Below, one piece after another: positions 33,744-42,614 of a DNA stretch of 64,000 nt (the stretch's first letter is position 1; every line of letters begins with the position of its first letter). The stretch is from Pedobacter foliorum (GTDB taxonomy: Bacteria; Bacteroidota; Bacteroidia; Sphingobacteriales; Sphingobacteriaceae): positions 47,717 to 111,716 of the forward strand of contig NZ_JABSNU010000015.1 of assembly GCF_013266735.1 (NCBI RefSeq), in the 5' to 3' direction. A program made the position numbers and the translations under genes. The notes beneath the pieces were generated by a model. The model was given only the letters and a program-made list of their open reading frames with translations. It was not told where the DNA came from and did not search any database.

Positions 33744-34850
33744 ATTGTATTTGATTTAAATTTAAAGCTCTTAAACTGATCCTTACTCATAAAGTCGGTC
33801 ATACATTCCACCAAAACCTCCACACCTGAAATTTCCATGGCATTGTATAGGGAAGCCCTAAAGCCACCGATGGAACGATAACAATGAATCCCTAGTACCC
33901 CCCTGCTTTCGGTGAAATTCAAAAACTCAGTCTCCCGTTCTCTATTGTACATTTTAAAAGTCATGTTCATTCTGGATCTATCAGGTTTATCTGCCAATCC
34001 ATAGAAATAGTCACTGTTATCAATTGCATCATAAAGTAGGTTTGCTTTGGCTATATTATTTTGCTCTGCTTGTTTTACTCCACCAATTCCCTTTAACCAG
34101 CGTAAATTCAGCATCGCTACATAAATAGAAAATACAGGAGGAGTATTAAACATTGAATTATGCGCTTCATAAATGCGGTAATCGGACATTGAAGGAATTA
34201 AATTCTCCATGCGCTGCAGAAGCGTTTTTTTTAACAATAACGAGTGTTAGTCCAGCTGGGCCCATATTTTTTTGAGCACCTGCATAAATCAGGTCAAAAT
34301 CAGCAACATTAATTTGTCTACTAAAAATATCAGAAGACATATCACACACCACTGGCACATTTGTTTCAGGAAATGTAAAAATTTCTGTTCCTTCAATAGT
34401 GTTATTTGAAGTACAATGAAAATAGACCGAGTCACCAGGAATATAATAATCATAAGAAATATGGTCGTAATCGCTATCCTTAGAACTAGCAACAATATGG
34501 ACAGGTCCAAATAATTTAGCTTCAGCTATAGCTTTTAAAGAAAAACATCCTGTATCTAGGTAAGAGGCTCTTTTAAGCTGCTGCATTAGGCACATGGGTA
34601 CCATAGAGAACTGAGTACTTGCCCCTCCTTGCAAAAATAAGATACTATAATTGTCTGGTACACCTAAAAGTTCTCGAACAAGACTCTGGCATTCATGTAT
34701 TACATTTTCAAATTCTGATGACCGATGTGAAATCTCCAGAATACTTATCCCAGTTCTATTATAATCTTTAACAGCATCAGAAGCCCCATTTAAAACAATA
34801 TCTAGTAAAATACATGGGCCTGCCCCAAAATTATACTTTTTATTAGCCAT
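33740..34850 (-). pseudogene. serC: Frameshifted phosphoserine aminotransferase (serC-like)
   Basis: Two overlapping frames together make one SerC of about 369 residues. The first (34850 down) holds NFGAGP, ISILEISHRSSEF, FLQGGASTQFSMVP, HCTSNNTIEGTE, VCDMSSDIFSR and the PLP lysine in YAGAQKNMGPAG, then reaches VIVKK and runs off into 25 unrelated residues. The second frame continues with IPSMSDYRIYEAHNSMFNTPPVFSIYV-type sequence, the KGIGG segment and GIHCYRSIGGFRASLYNAM. The switch falls in an A8 run (T8 at 34225-34232 on the plus strand); removing one A restores one frame. Either a real mutation, a sequencing error or slippage-dependent expression. The enzyme would make phosphoserine in serine and pyridoxal phosphate synthesis. 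It is coupled to the sigma gene. Confidence 0.9.
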
Positions 34851-35022
34851 TGCGGTTTATATTGGTACCGCAAAAGTCGGAAGCAGTTTTTTGAAAAAAG
34901 GGCTCAGAATAAAGTTCAGTAAACTCTCATATATTAAGAAGATAAACCAAATCTTATTGGCTATACCAACCTAATTATAGTATTAGCCAAATATAATTCT
35001 TGGATGAAAATAAAATTTGTGT

Positions 35023-36042
35023 TTAAAGTTTCACGACAGTAGAGCTTCTCACATTTAAAACAGTAGGTAATACAACCTCAAACTGCTCTTCATCGCTCTT
35101 GGAGCTATTTAGTCTTTTTAATAAAAGATTCATTATATTTTCTGCAATCTCTTCAAGGGGCTGAGCTACAGCGGTAATTGGAGGTGCAGAAAACTCTAGC
35201 AATTCAAAATCATCAAATGACAATAGCGCAATATCATCGGGAATTTTCAAACCAAGCTGTTGAATAGCCCTTAACCCAGCCATTGTAATATAATTGGTAG
35301 CACATATAATAGCATCAAGACCCTTTTCCTCTTTTAAGAATGCAGAAACGTCTTGAATTAATTCTGATGAAGGGCCATAAGTTAATTTTTTAACATGCGA
35401 TTTTAAACCCTCAGATTTAATGGCATCTTCATAACCGCTCAATCTATCTAGCATTTGCTGTTCAATTGTATCGATTGTTATAAATCCTATGTTTCTATAT
35501 CCTTTATCTTTTAAATGTTTAACAGCATTAAATGTACCTTCATGGTTATTGATAATTACATAGTCAGCTTTAATATCGGGAAAATATCTATCAAACAAAA
35601 CCACGGGTTTTCTACTCATGGTCAAAGACTTAACTTCGTCTTCCAAACCATTCGGAAGGGCAATAATATATCCATCAACATGCCTATCCTGAAAAATTTG
35701 CAATAATTCCTGCGCCTTTGTCTTGTTATTTCTTGTGCTACTATAAATGATTTTATAACCATTTTGCGAAGCTTTTTCATCAATAAACCTTGCAATACCA
35801 GAGAAAAATGGTTCTGAAATATCGTCAACTAAAAAGCCAATAATATTGGTTTTTCCTGTGCGAAAGCTTTTAGCCAAGGCATCAGGTTTATAGCCCAATT
35901 CCTCAACAAGTTCTAAAACCTTCTTAGTTAAAGGTTCGCTAATCCTCTTCTCCTTAGCTTTACCATTTACAACAAAAGAAACTGTACTGATTGAGATGCC
36001 TAATAATTTGGCGATATCTTTAATTGAAACCTTTTTTTCCAT
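35023..36042 (-). CDS. LacI-family transcriptional regulator
   Basis: A 339-residue regulator. The N-terminal HTH and hinge (VSIKDIAKLLGISISTVSFVVNGKAKEKRISEPLTKKVLELVEELGYKPDALAKSFRTGKT-type arrangement) is complete; the effector domain follows (IIGFLVDDISEPFFSGIARFIDEKA, DGYIIALPNG, VVLFDRYFP, AIICATNYITMAGLRAI, DIALLSFDDFELLEF). Members usually respond to sugars. No sugar operon is adjacent; it lies between the serC-like gene and, divergently, the siderophore receptor gene. Its ligand and targets are unknown. Confidence 0.93.
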   Translation of the reverse strand: MEKKVSIKDIAKLLGISISTVSFVVNGKAKEKRISEPLTKKVLELVEELGYKPDALAKSFRTGKTNIIGFLVDDISEPFFSGIARFIDEKASQNGYKIIYSSTRNNKTKAQELLQIFQDRHVDGYIIALPNGLEDEVKSLTMSRKPVVLFDRYFPDIKADYVIINNHEGTFNAVKHLKDKGYRNIGFITIDTIEQQMLDRLSGYEDAIKSEGLKSHVKKLTYGPSSELIQDVSAFLKEEKGLDAIICATNYITMAGLRAIQQLGLKIPDDIALLSFDDFELLEFSAPPITAVAQPLEEIAENIMNLLLKRLNSSKSDEEQFEVVLPTVLNVRSSTVVKL

Positions 36043-36261
36043 TAGTTTAATTCCCTATTAATCCTGCAATATAGTAATTCAGCGGTTATTTCCTATTCTT
36101 TGATTAAAGCTATGTATAAACATGCAGTATACTCAATAACATTGTTTATCTGTTCCCCAATAAATGCAGAACCGACAATAATTTTTCCCTGTTTTACTTA
36201 TAAAGAACCCGCTTTTAACAGACTTTTCATCAAAACTATCAAATTATCGAAACCATACAGA

Positions 36262-36276
36262 TTAGAATAATTCTAA
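36262..36276. promoter_or_regulatory. Fur-box-like operator, upstream copy
   Basis: TTAGAATAATTCTAA is a perfect 7-1-7 dyad, the geometry of Fur-family operators. It sits just upstream of the -33 element of the TonB receptor promoter. The same TTAGA-N5-TCTAA core occurs before the PepSY gene at 42414-42432. Confidence 0.6.
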
Positions 36277-36282
36277 ATAAAT

Positions 36283-36313
36283 TTTGATTATAAAATATTA
36301 GACGCTTACTTTG
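36283..36313 (+). promoter_or_regulatory. Promoter of the TonB-dependent receptor
   Basis: TTTG at 36283-36286 and TTACTTTG at 36306-36313 (one mismatch to TAnnTTTG) are spaced by exactly 19 nt. Transcription would start near 36320, giving a leader of about 36 nt. Confidence 0.6.
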
Positions 36314-36320
36314 CTATTAA

Positions 36321-36335
36321 TTAGAATTAATCCAA
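36321..36335. promoter_or_regulatory. Degenerate Fur-box-like site at the transcription start
   Basis: TTAGAATTAATCCAA keeps the left half of the 36262 dyad and part of the right half. It overlaps the predicted start of transcription, where a bound repressor would block RNA polymerase. A weak match taken alone. Confidence 0.35.
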
Positions 36336-36355
36336 ATAAACAAACAAAAGAATAA

Positions 36356-38773
36356 ATGAATAATTTTAAAGTAGTTAACTTACTTATAACGCTTCTATTT
36401 CTCTCCGTTAATACTATTGCCCAACAAGTCGGTGATATTAGTGGAAAGATCATCACATCAGATGGGCACAATGCAGCATTTGTATCCGTTAAACTAATTG
36501 GAAAACCTTTTGGGGCCACCACAAATGAGAACGGCGACTATGAAATCAAAAAAGTAAATATTGGAAAATACACGATAAGAGTATCCGCTGTTGGCTTAAG
36601 TCCTCAAGAAAAAACGGTAGACGTTACAGAATCTGGAAATACTAAAGTTGATTTTGTGTTGAGAGAAGACCTTAGTACACTAGAAGAAGTAAACATATCT
36701 ACAAATGCTAAAAAATACAAAGTAGATCAGCCTTCATCTTCTTTAAGATTAAACCAACCTTTATTAGAAATTCCTCAAAATATTCAAATTGTTAGCGGAT
36801 TAGCATTGGCTGATCAACAGATAATTAGTATGAGTGATGGTGTACTTAGAAACGTTAGTGGTGCTGCGAGACTAGAACATTGGGGGGATATGTATACTAA
36901 TATCACAATGAGAGGCTCCCAAATTCAAGCAATGCGAAATGGCTTTAACTTTGTTTCATCGTATTGGGGACCGCTTACAGAGGATATGAGCATGGTAGAT
37001 CATATTGAATTTGTTAAAGGTCCGGCTGGTTTTATGATCGGCAATGGTGATCCAAGTGGCATGTATAATGTTGTTACTAAAAAACCAACAGGCAACAATC
37101 GTGGTGAAGTTTCTTTTACAGCAGGGAGCTTCGACCTGTACAGAACTAGTGTAGATTTTGACAGAAAATTAACTGATGACGGAAAGTTGCTTTTCCGATT
37201 GAATGCTGCTGCACAAACTAAGGGTTCATTCAGACCATTTGAGAAAAATGATCGCTATACTTTTGCCCCCTCATTAAGCTACCAGATATCTGATAAAACA
37301 AAACTAACAGCAGAATATGCATTACAAAATGCCAAGATGACTGAAGTAGGTTCTTTTTATATTTTCTCTCCAGAAGGTTATGCTAGTTTACCACGGGATT
37401 TCACACTTACGCAACCAGGAATACCCCCTACCAGAATTAACGATCATAGCGCTTTCATTAATTTACAACATAACTTCAGTGATAACTGGAAAGCAACGGC
37501 ACAGGTAGCTTATTCTAAATACCTGCAAAACGGATATAGTTCTTGGCCATCAGCAGTTTATGCCAACAGTACCATAATTAGAAATGTAGGTATTTGGGAT
37601 GCCGAAAGTAGTATGAAACTAGCCCAATTCTTTATAAACGGAAAAGTAAAAACAGGTGGGATAAATCATAATATTTTAGCTGGCTTTGATGGAGGTAAAA
37701 AAAACTACATGGCAGATTGGGGTCAATCGCATAATTTAGACCTCCCCTCTTCCCCTTTTGATTTAAAGAATCCTAACTATGGCTTTCCATCTAATGGCTA
37801 CCCAAACTTCGACAGACAAACCAGTTTGCAAGATAGGGCTATTGCTGCAGGAGGTTTAATGGATCAAAAATATCTTAGCGGTTATTTACAGGACGAACTT
37901 GGTTTTATGGATAACAAAATTCGCTTAACACTTGCCGGCAGGTATACCTATGTAAGTCAATCAGTCTGGGGCGGAAGTCCAGACAAAGCGAAACATTTCA
38001 CTCCACGTGTGGGTTTAAGTATTTCTGTAGACAAAAACACTTCGGTATATGCTGTATATGATGAAGCATTTACACCTCAAAGTGGCTTTTTACGCAACGG
38101 AGGAAGCATTGATCCTATCACTGGCACAAATTATGAAGTTGGTATAAAGAAGGATTGGTTTAATGGAAAATGGAATACCACTTTATCAGTGTACCGAATT
38201 CTAAAACAGAATGAACTTACAGCAGATCCCTTCAATAAAGCCGGCGAAAACTTTAGTGTCGTAGTTGGTGAGAAAAGAGCTCAGGGTATAGAATTTGATT
38301 TAAAAGGTGAAATCTTCGCTGGGCTGAAATTGATAGCAAATTATGCATATACAGATGGTAAAGTAACCAAAGTAGCTGATGGTGTAACAAGTATGGCTGT
38401 TGGCCAGGTAGTTCCAGGATTTTCTAAACATATCTCAAATGCTTGGTTAAGTTATACGCTACAAAGAGGAGCACTTAAGGGCACAGGTATTTCTTCCGGT
38501 TTTACCTATCTGGCGGGCAGAGCTATGGGTACTTACAGTGGTGACAATTCAAAACAGAATCTACCTGATTATTTTAAATTGGATGCAGGCCTTTTCTGGG
38601 AAAATAGAAGCATAAGAATTACCGGAAACGTTTTTAATCTTCTAGATAAATATTTGTATTCAGGAGCCTATTATACCAATTACTGGAATGCGCCAACTTA
38701 TGACCAAGCAGTCTTCTCCTGGCAGGCAGAATCTCCGAGAAATTATCGATTAAGTATTGCCTACAAATTTTAA
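36356..38773 (+). CDS. TonB-dependent siderophore receptor
   Basis: An 805-residue outer-membrane receptor. Order of domains: signal peptide (residues 1-22, ending VNTIAQ), a carboxypeptidase-regulatory-like beta domain (GKIITSDGHNAAFVSVKLIGKPFG, to about residue 105), a TonB-box-like segment, the plug (residues ~125-235: PLLEIPQNIQIVSG, ITMRGSQIQAMRNGF, VDHIEFVKGPAGFMIGNGDPSGMYN) and the barrel, ending IAYKF. The plug motif GDPSGMYNVVTKKP is that of ferric-siderophore receptors of the FhuA/FpvA group. The following PepSY membrane gene starts at the next base. Fur-like boxes flank its promoter. Confidence 0.93.
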   Translation: MNNFKVVNLLITLLFLSVNTIAQQVGDISGKIITSDGHNAAFVSVKLIGKPFGATTNENGDYEIKKVNIGKYTIRVSAVGLSPQEKTVDVTESGNTKVDFVLREDLSTLEEVNISTNAKKYKVDQPSSSLRLNQPLLEIPQNIQIVSGLALADQQIISMSDGVLRNVSGAARLEHWGDMYTNITMRGSQIQAMRNGFNFVSSYWGPLTEDMSMVDHIEFVKGPAGFMIGNGDPSGMYNVVTKKPTGNNRGEVSFTAGSFDLYRTSVDFDRKLTDDGKLLFRLNAAAQTKGSFRPFEKNDRYTFAPSLSYQISDKTKLTAEYALQNAKMTEVGSFYIFSPEGYASLPRDFTLTQPGIPPTRINDHSAFINLQHNFSDNWKATAQVAYSKYLQNGYSSWPSAVYANSTIIRNVGIWDAESSMKLAQFFINGKVKTGGINHNILAGFDGGKKNYMADWGQSHNLDLPSSPFDLKNPNYGFPSNGYPNFDRQTSLQDRAIAAGGLMDQKYLSGYLQDELGFMDNKIRLTLAGRYTYVSQSVWGGSPDKAKHFTPRVGLSISVDKNTSVYAVYDEAFTPQSGFLRNGGSIDPITGTNYEVGIKKDWFNGKWNTTLSVYRILKQNELTADPFNKAGENFSVVVGEKRAQGIEFDLKGEIFAGLKLIANYAYTDGKVTKVADGVTSMAVGQVVPGFSKHISNAWLSYTLQRGALKGTGISSGFTYLAGRAMGTYSGDNSKQNLPDYFKLDAGLFWENRSIRITGNVFNLLDKYLYSGAYYTNYWNAPTYDQAVFSWQAESPRNYRLSIAYKF

Positions 38774-39922
38774 ATGAGTACGACTAAGAAATACCGGTTT
38801 AAATACTGGATAGGACAAATACACTTATGGCTCGGATTAACGTCAGGGCTATTTGTATGTTTTTTAGGCATAACCGGTTGCATATTGGCCTTTGAACGTG
38901 AAATAGAAAACGTTACCCAACCTTATCGTTTCGTAGAGATCCAAAACAACCCTTTTATTGAGCCCTCTAAATTAAAACTGATTGCTGACAAGACTGTTCC
39001 AGGCAAACATGCACATAGTGTTAGTTATGAAAAAGGTGCTTCCACACGAGTAGTGTATTTTGCCGAAAACCCTGAATATTATTGGATTGTTTTTCTTAAT
39101 CCTTACACCGGAGAGGTGCTAAAGGTTAAAAACATGGACGATGATTTCTTCAGAATAATGATCATGGGTCACTACTATCTATGGCTTCCCCCAAACATTG
39201 GTCAGCCACTTCTAGCCAGTGCTACTTTAATGTTCTTCTTTTTATTAATTTCCGGATTGATTTTATGGTGGCCAAAAAACAAAGCCGCCAGCGCCAAAAG
39301 ATTTACTATTAAATGGAATGCCAAATGGAAAAGGGTAAACTACGATCTGCACAACGTGTTCGGCTTTTACATGACATGGATTCTTATTTTTATCGCTTTT
39401 ACAGGCTTGGTTATGGGCTTTCAATGGTTTGCTAAATCAAGCTTCTGGATAGCCTCCGGAGGTAAAACGCTGAACCAATTTGAGGAAAGCTTCTCCGATA
39501 GTACATTAGTTAATTCCGCCATTGGGCGTAAGCCTGCTATTGATATTTTATGGGCTAGAACATTAAACAAAATGCCCGGATATACTGGGGGTTTGGAGGT
39601 ACATGTTCCTGAAAACAAAAAATCGGCAATCGAAATTGCAATAAATCCGGATACAGATACTTACTGGCAGGCAGATTTCTTGTACTACGACCAATATACA
39701 CTAAAAGAAATAGAGGTTAATCATGTATACGGAAAACTCGCTAATGCCAGCTTTGCAGATAAGATGATGAGAATGAATTATGATATTCATATTGGTGCAA
39801 TAGCCGGATTACCAGGAAAGATAATGGCTTTTGCAGCTAGCCTTGTTGGCGCGAGTTTACCTATAACCGGCTTCCTTATTTGGCGTGGACGTAAAAAGAA
39901 AAGTAAAAAATCAATCACATAG
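38774..39922 (+). CDS. PepSY-associated membrane protein (PiuB-like)
   Basis: A 382-residue inner-membrane protein whose ATG directly abuts the receptor stop codon. The PepSY_TM layout is visible: WIGQIHLWLGLTSGLFVCFLGITGC (TM1), the periplasmic PepSY part with NPYTGEVLKVKNMDD, HYYLWLP followed by TM2 (LMFFFLLISGLILWWPKN), RVNYDLHNVFGFYMTWILIFIAFTGL (TM3) and a last helix (VGASLPITGFLIWRGRKKK). The histidines at helix ends (IHLWLG, LHNVFG, NYDIHIG) are typical. Such proteins accompany siderophore receptors and are thought to reduce ferric siderophores at the inner membrane; that role is inferred. Confidence 0.9.
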   Translation: MSTTKKYRFKYWIGQIHLWLGLTSGLFVCFLGITGCILAFEREIENVTQPYRFVEIQNNPFIEPSKLKLIADKTVPGKHAHSVSYEKGASTRVVYFAENPEYYWIVFLNPYTGEVLKVKNMDDDFFRIMIMGHYYLWLPPNIGQPLLASATLMFFFLLISGLILWWPKNKAASAKRFTIKWNAKWKRVNYDLHNVFGFYMTWILIFIAFTGLVMGFQWFAKSSFWIASGGKTLNQFEESFSDSTLVNSAIGRKPAIDILWARTLNKMPGYTGGLEVHVPENKKSAIEIAINPDTDTYWQADFLYYDQYTLKEIEVNHVYGKLANASFADKMMRMNYDIHIGAIAGLPGKIMAFAASLVGASLPITGFLIWRGRKKKSKKSIT

Positions 39923-39927
39923 TAGCG

Positions 39928-39983
39928 GCTAGTTCAGACCAAAACTGGTAAACATATGTTTACCAGTTTTGGTCTGAACTAGC
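39928..39983. repeat. 56-bp perfect palindrome
   Basis: Bases 39928-39955 are the exact reverse complement of 39956-39983, with no central spacer. It starts 5 nt after the PepSY stop codon and ends 73 nt before the GlxA-type regulator gene. Neither side carries a T-run, so it is not a classical terminator. It may stabilise the 3' end of the receptor-PepSY mRNA, act as an operator, or be the footprint of an insertion. Confidence 0.8.
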
Positions 39984-40056
39984 AATACATGAACAAATCT
40001 TTAACTTTAAACTCTTTGTACATTTTTTCCTAATTTGCATATCTAAATGCAAGATC

Positions 40057-41031
40057 ATGGTACAAGTTGCACTGCTGTTAACTAAAAAATATCGACTACT
40101 TAGTATAGCTGCTATTTTAGATGTTTTCGATACTGTAAATAGTTACTATAAATCTAATGGCAAGGATGCTATTTTTGATCTCAATCTGTTCTATATAGGA
40201 GATTACACCAATGAAGTAGCCACATTTGAGAAGTATATTCCCAAACTTTTAACTGCAACCGATAAGCAAGACATTGTGCTAATACCCGCTTTTGATACAG
40301 GCGAAATGAGCTTATTCTTAAATGAGAATGTAGAATTTTTGCCTTGGTTGCAGCAACAATACAAAAAGGGTGCTGAGATTGCTAGTTTTTGTACAGGAGC
40401 CTTCCTACTTGCTGCAAGCGGCTTACTAAATGGCAAACAAGCTACTACACACATTAATGCCAGTACAGCATTTGCTTCTTATTTTCCTGATGTAACATTT
40501 AAACCTGATGCGGTAGTTACCCACGATACAAGAATTTATACAAGCGGAGGAGCAACAAGTAGTTTCCATCTGTTACTGCGTTTAATTCATAACTATTGTA
40601 ACAGGGATGTAGCTGTACGTGTGGCTAAAATATTTTCAATTGATATGAATCGCGATCAGCAAAGCCATTTCGGTTCATTTACACCTATACGTGATCATGG
40701 AGATGAATTGGTGTCGAAAATACAACTCAGTATGGAAAATACCTACAGCGAGCCAATAACCATTGAAGATATATTGAAACAAATCCCATCAAGCAGACGC
40801 AACATTATACGTAGGTTTAAACATGCAACGGGAAATACATTAATTGAATACCTGCAGAAAACCAGGATAGAGGCAGCAAAAAAACTGCTTGAGCAAACAA
40901 ACCAAAGTATTATGGAAGTTATGCTAAACTCGGGATATAATGATCTTAAAACCTTTAGGCAGCTATTCAAAAAGAATTCAGGAATGCCACCTAAAGATTA
41001 TCGTGATAAATTTAAAGTGCGGGTTGCATAG
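40057..41031 (+). CDS. GlxA-family (DJ-1/PfpI + AraC) transcriptional regulator
   Basis: A 324-residue regulator. The N-terminal ~190 residues are a DJ-1/PfpI-like domain (VQVALLLTKKYRLLSIAAILDVFDTVN; the nucleophile-elbow region ASFCTGAFLLAASGLLNGKQATTH with Cys; VVTHDTRIYTSGGATSSF). The C-terminal ~100 residues hold two AraC-type helix-turn-helix motifs (ITIEDILKQIPSSRRNIIRRFKHATG and IMEVMLNSGYNDLKTFRQLFKKNSGMPPKDYR). The domain order is that of GlxA regulators. Its 3' end overlaps that of the convergent PepSY gene by 20 nt. It may control the neighbouring iron genes (inference). Confidence 0.92.
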   Translation: MVQVALLLTKKYRLLSIAAILDVFDTVNSYYKSNGKDAIFDLNLFYIGDYTNEVATFEKYIPKLLTATDKQDIVLIPAFDTGEMSLFLNENVEFLPWLQQQYKKGAEIASFCTGAFLLAASGLLNGKQATTHINASTAFASYFPDVTFKPDAVVTHDTRIYTSGGATSSFHLLLRLIHNYCNRDVAVRVAKIFSIDMNRDQQSHFGSFTPIRDHGDELVSKIQLSMENTYSEPITIEDILKQIPSSRRNIIRRFKHATGNTLIEYLQKTRIEAAKKLLEQTNQSIMEVMLNSGYNDLKTFRQLFKKNSGMPPKDYRDKFKVRVA

Positions 41032-42361
41032 CTTGAACAGGATTTACCTTTTTAGGCTTGCGTTTCTTTTTCAGTTTATTAAGCCATATTAATGTACCGG
41101 TAACCGGCAATGTGGTAGCAACTAAGCATGCAAAGAAATAGATTATTTTGGTAAACATACCATAAACATCACCTAGGTGCAATGCTTTAATTGATCCTGA
41201 AACCCTCTCATTAAAAGGCTTATCCTTAAACACATCTACTTTTAAAACTCCGGCAGTATATTGATCAAGCAATAACTTATCCCCTGCTGAAGGAGCAAAA
41301 AAGCCTGTACGATTCTTGGTAATGGCAATTGCAGAAAGAGAATCTTTTGGCAACGAAACCAAATAATCACCAGCATAAGGAAGTACTTCTTGAGCTTTAT
41401 CTATATATTTAGCTATACTTAATGACTTAGCATTCTCAGCGTTGATTTTTGAGACCGGATCTGCAGGAGGCTCAAATCCTTCAGGCTGATAAGTACCCAA
41501 TGTTTTTCTTAACGCTTCTCTATACCAAGGAAACGACCATTGAGGTCCGGTAATACCCATCAAGAATAAAAATATACAGGCGTAAAAACCCAAACTATTA
41601 TGCAAATCGTGATTGGTTCTTTTCCAACTCCCACTCCATTTCACTTTTAAACCCTGTCTCCAGGCTTTCATCTTTTGAGGAAACCAGATTACAATTCCTG
41701 TTATTACTCCTAATGTGAAAAGGATTGTAGCCGTACCTGAAATATAGCTACCTAGTTTGCGGTTTTCTAACTCACCGAACAATGGTTTCTCTATTTTATC
41801 TAATAGTAGCCATCTGTGCAAACTAAACATAGTTTTCATGAATTCTCCTGTTGCAGTTTTTGTTTCAGAAACATTACCAAGCACTTCTCCTGTATATTGA
41901 TTTACCGCAAAGGCTGATGGGCGCTTTCCTTCTCCTGGTCCTTCTTTTCCTTTACCACCTTTATTTTTATCTTTTGAAGGAGCTCCTGATAATTCTGCTG
42001 CTCCTTTTTTCCTATCTCCTCCTTCTTTTTTTCCTTCTCCATCTTTATCTTTCATCTTAACCATGAACTGATACGTCTTGTTAGGATCAGCCGGTATTTT
42101 AACTGAGGTAACCTTACCACCGGTACTCGCTTTAACTCTTGCCATCAATGCCTCTATTTGGATTGGTTTAGCTCCTTTGGCATCTACCTTATATAATTCA
42201 GGTGAAGCCATTTCTTTAAGTTCAGTATTGAATACATATATAGTACCACTTAGACAAATAAGGATTACAATGATACCACTGGCTAAACCTAGCCAAAGGT
42301 GAATGTCGTTAAAGAATTTACGTGTTTTTTGCCAGGCTGTTTTAGTTTTCCCTTGTTTCAT
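41012..42361 (-). CDS. PepSY-associated membrane protein with charged insert
   Basis: A 449-residue inner-membrane protein of the PepSY_TM family, a second type distinct from the one at 38.8 kb. Segments: HLWLGLASGIIVILICLSGTIYVF (TM1), MFSLHRWLLL, then TM2 (ISGTATILFTLGVITGIVIWFP), NHDLHNSLGFYACIFLFLMGITG (TM3) and a C-terminal helix before a basic tail. Residues ~102-148 are a Lys/Gly/Glu-rich low-complexity insert in the periplasmic PepSY region. The promoter region carries a TTAGA-N5-TCTAA box, so iron control is likely. The last 20 nt overlap the convergent GlxA-type gene. Confidence 0.9.
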   Translation of the reverse strand: MKQGKTKTAWQKTRKFFNDIHLWLGLASGIIVILICLSGTIYVFNTELKEMASPELYKVDAKGAKPIQIEALMARVKASTGGKVTSVKIPADPNKTYQFMVKMKDKDGEGKKEGGDRKKGAAELSGAPSKDKNKGGKGKEGPGEGKRPSAFAVNQYTGEVLGNVSETKTATGEFMKTMFSLHRWLLLDKIEKPLFGELENRKLGSYISGTATILFTLGVITGIVIWFPQKMKAWRQGLKVKWSGSWKRTNHDLHNSLGFYACIFLFLMGITGPQWSFPWYREALRKTLGTYQPEGFEPPADPVSKINAENAKSLSIAKYIDKAQEVLPYAGDYLVSLPKDSLSAIAITKNRTGFFAPSAGDKLLLDQYTAGVLKVDVFKDKPFNERVSGSIKALHLGDVYGMFTKIIYFFACLVATTLPVTGTLIWLNKLKKKRKPKKVNPVQAMQPAL

Positions 42362-42413
42362 TTACTGTAAGAATTGATGGTATTTTCTGCAAAAGTAAAA
42401 TAAATTTACAATT

Positions 42414-42432
42414 ATTTAGACTACTTCTAAAT
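42414..42432. promoter_or_regulatory. Fur-box-like operator before the PepSY gene
   Basis: ATTTAGA-N5-TCTAAAT is a perfect 7-5-7 dyad, 53 nt upstream of the leftward PepSY ATG. Its central 15 bases align with the dyad at 36262-36276 on the core TTAGA-N5-TCTAA. Two matching dyads upstream of two iron-type genes suggest one regulator. Confidence 0.6.
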
Positions 42433-42573
42433 ACTTATTTGTAACTAAATTACTACTAGGACCGACCCTTATATATATATCGTTAAATTTAAATACCGTG
42501 ATAATACCATCACAATCTGTTCTAAATCAACAACATTTATCAAAAAAATCTTTTCTTTAAAAATATTAATTAT

Positions 42574-42581
42574 TATCTTTG
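42574..42581 (+). promoter_or_regulatory. -7 promoter element of rpsA
   Basis: TATCTTTG is an exact TAnnTTTG match, with TTTTC near the expected -33 position. Transcription would start near 42588. The leader contains GGAG at 42599-42602, a Shine-Dalgarno-like sequence 12 nt before the ATG. Confidence 0.55.
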
Positions 42582-42614
42582 CCGTCCCTAACGGGAAAAG
42601 GAGATTTAATTTTA

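Larger units (their letters stand above)
36043..36355. other. Divergent intergenic region, LacI regulator / TonB receptor
   Basis: These 313 nt hold the promoters for both flanking genes. On the right side are two Fur-box-like sites (36262-36276 and 36321-36335) flanking a promoter (36283-36313), listed separately. The left ~200 nt near the LacI start hold nothing that I can assign. Confidence 0.5.

Noticed and set aside
34160..34240. Programmed -1 ribosomal frameshift in the serC-like gene
   Set aside because: The frame change needed is the loss of one base (+1 direction), so a classical -1 slippery site does not fit; transcriptional slippage, mutation or sequencing error are kept as options.
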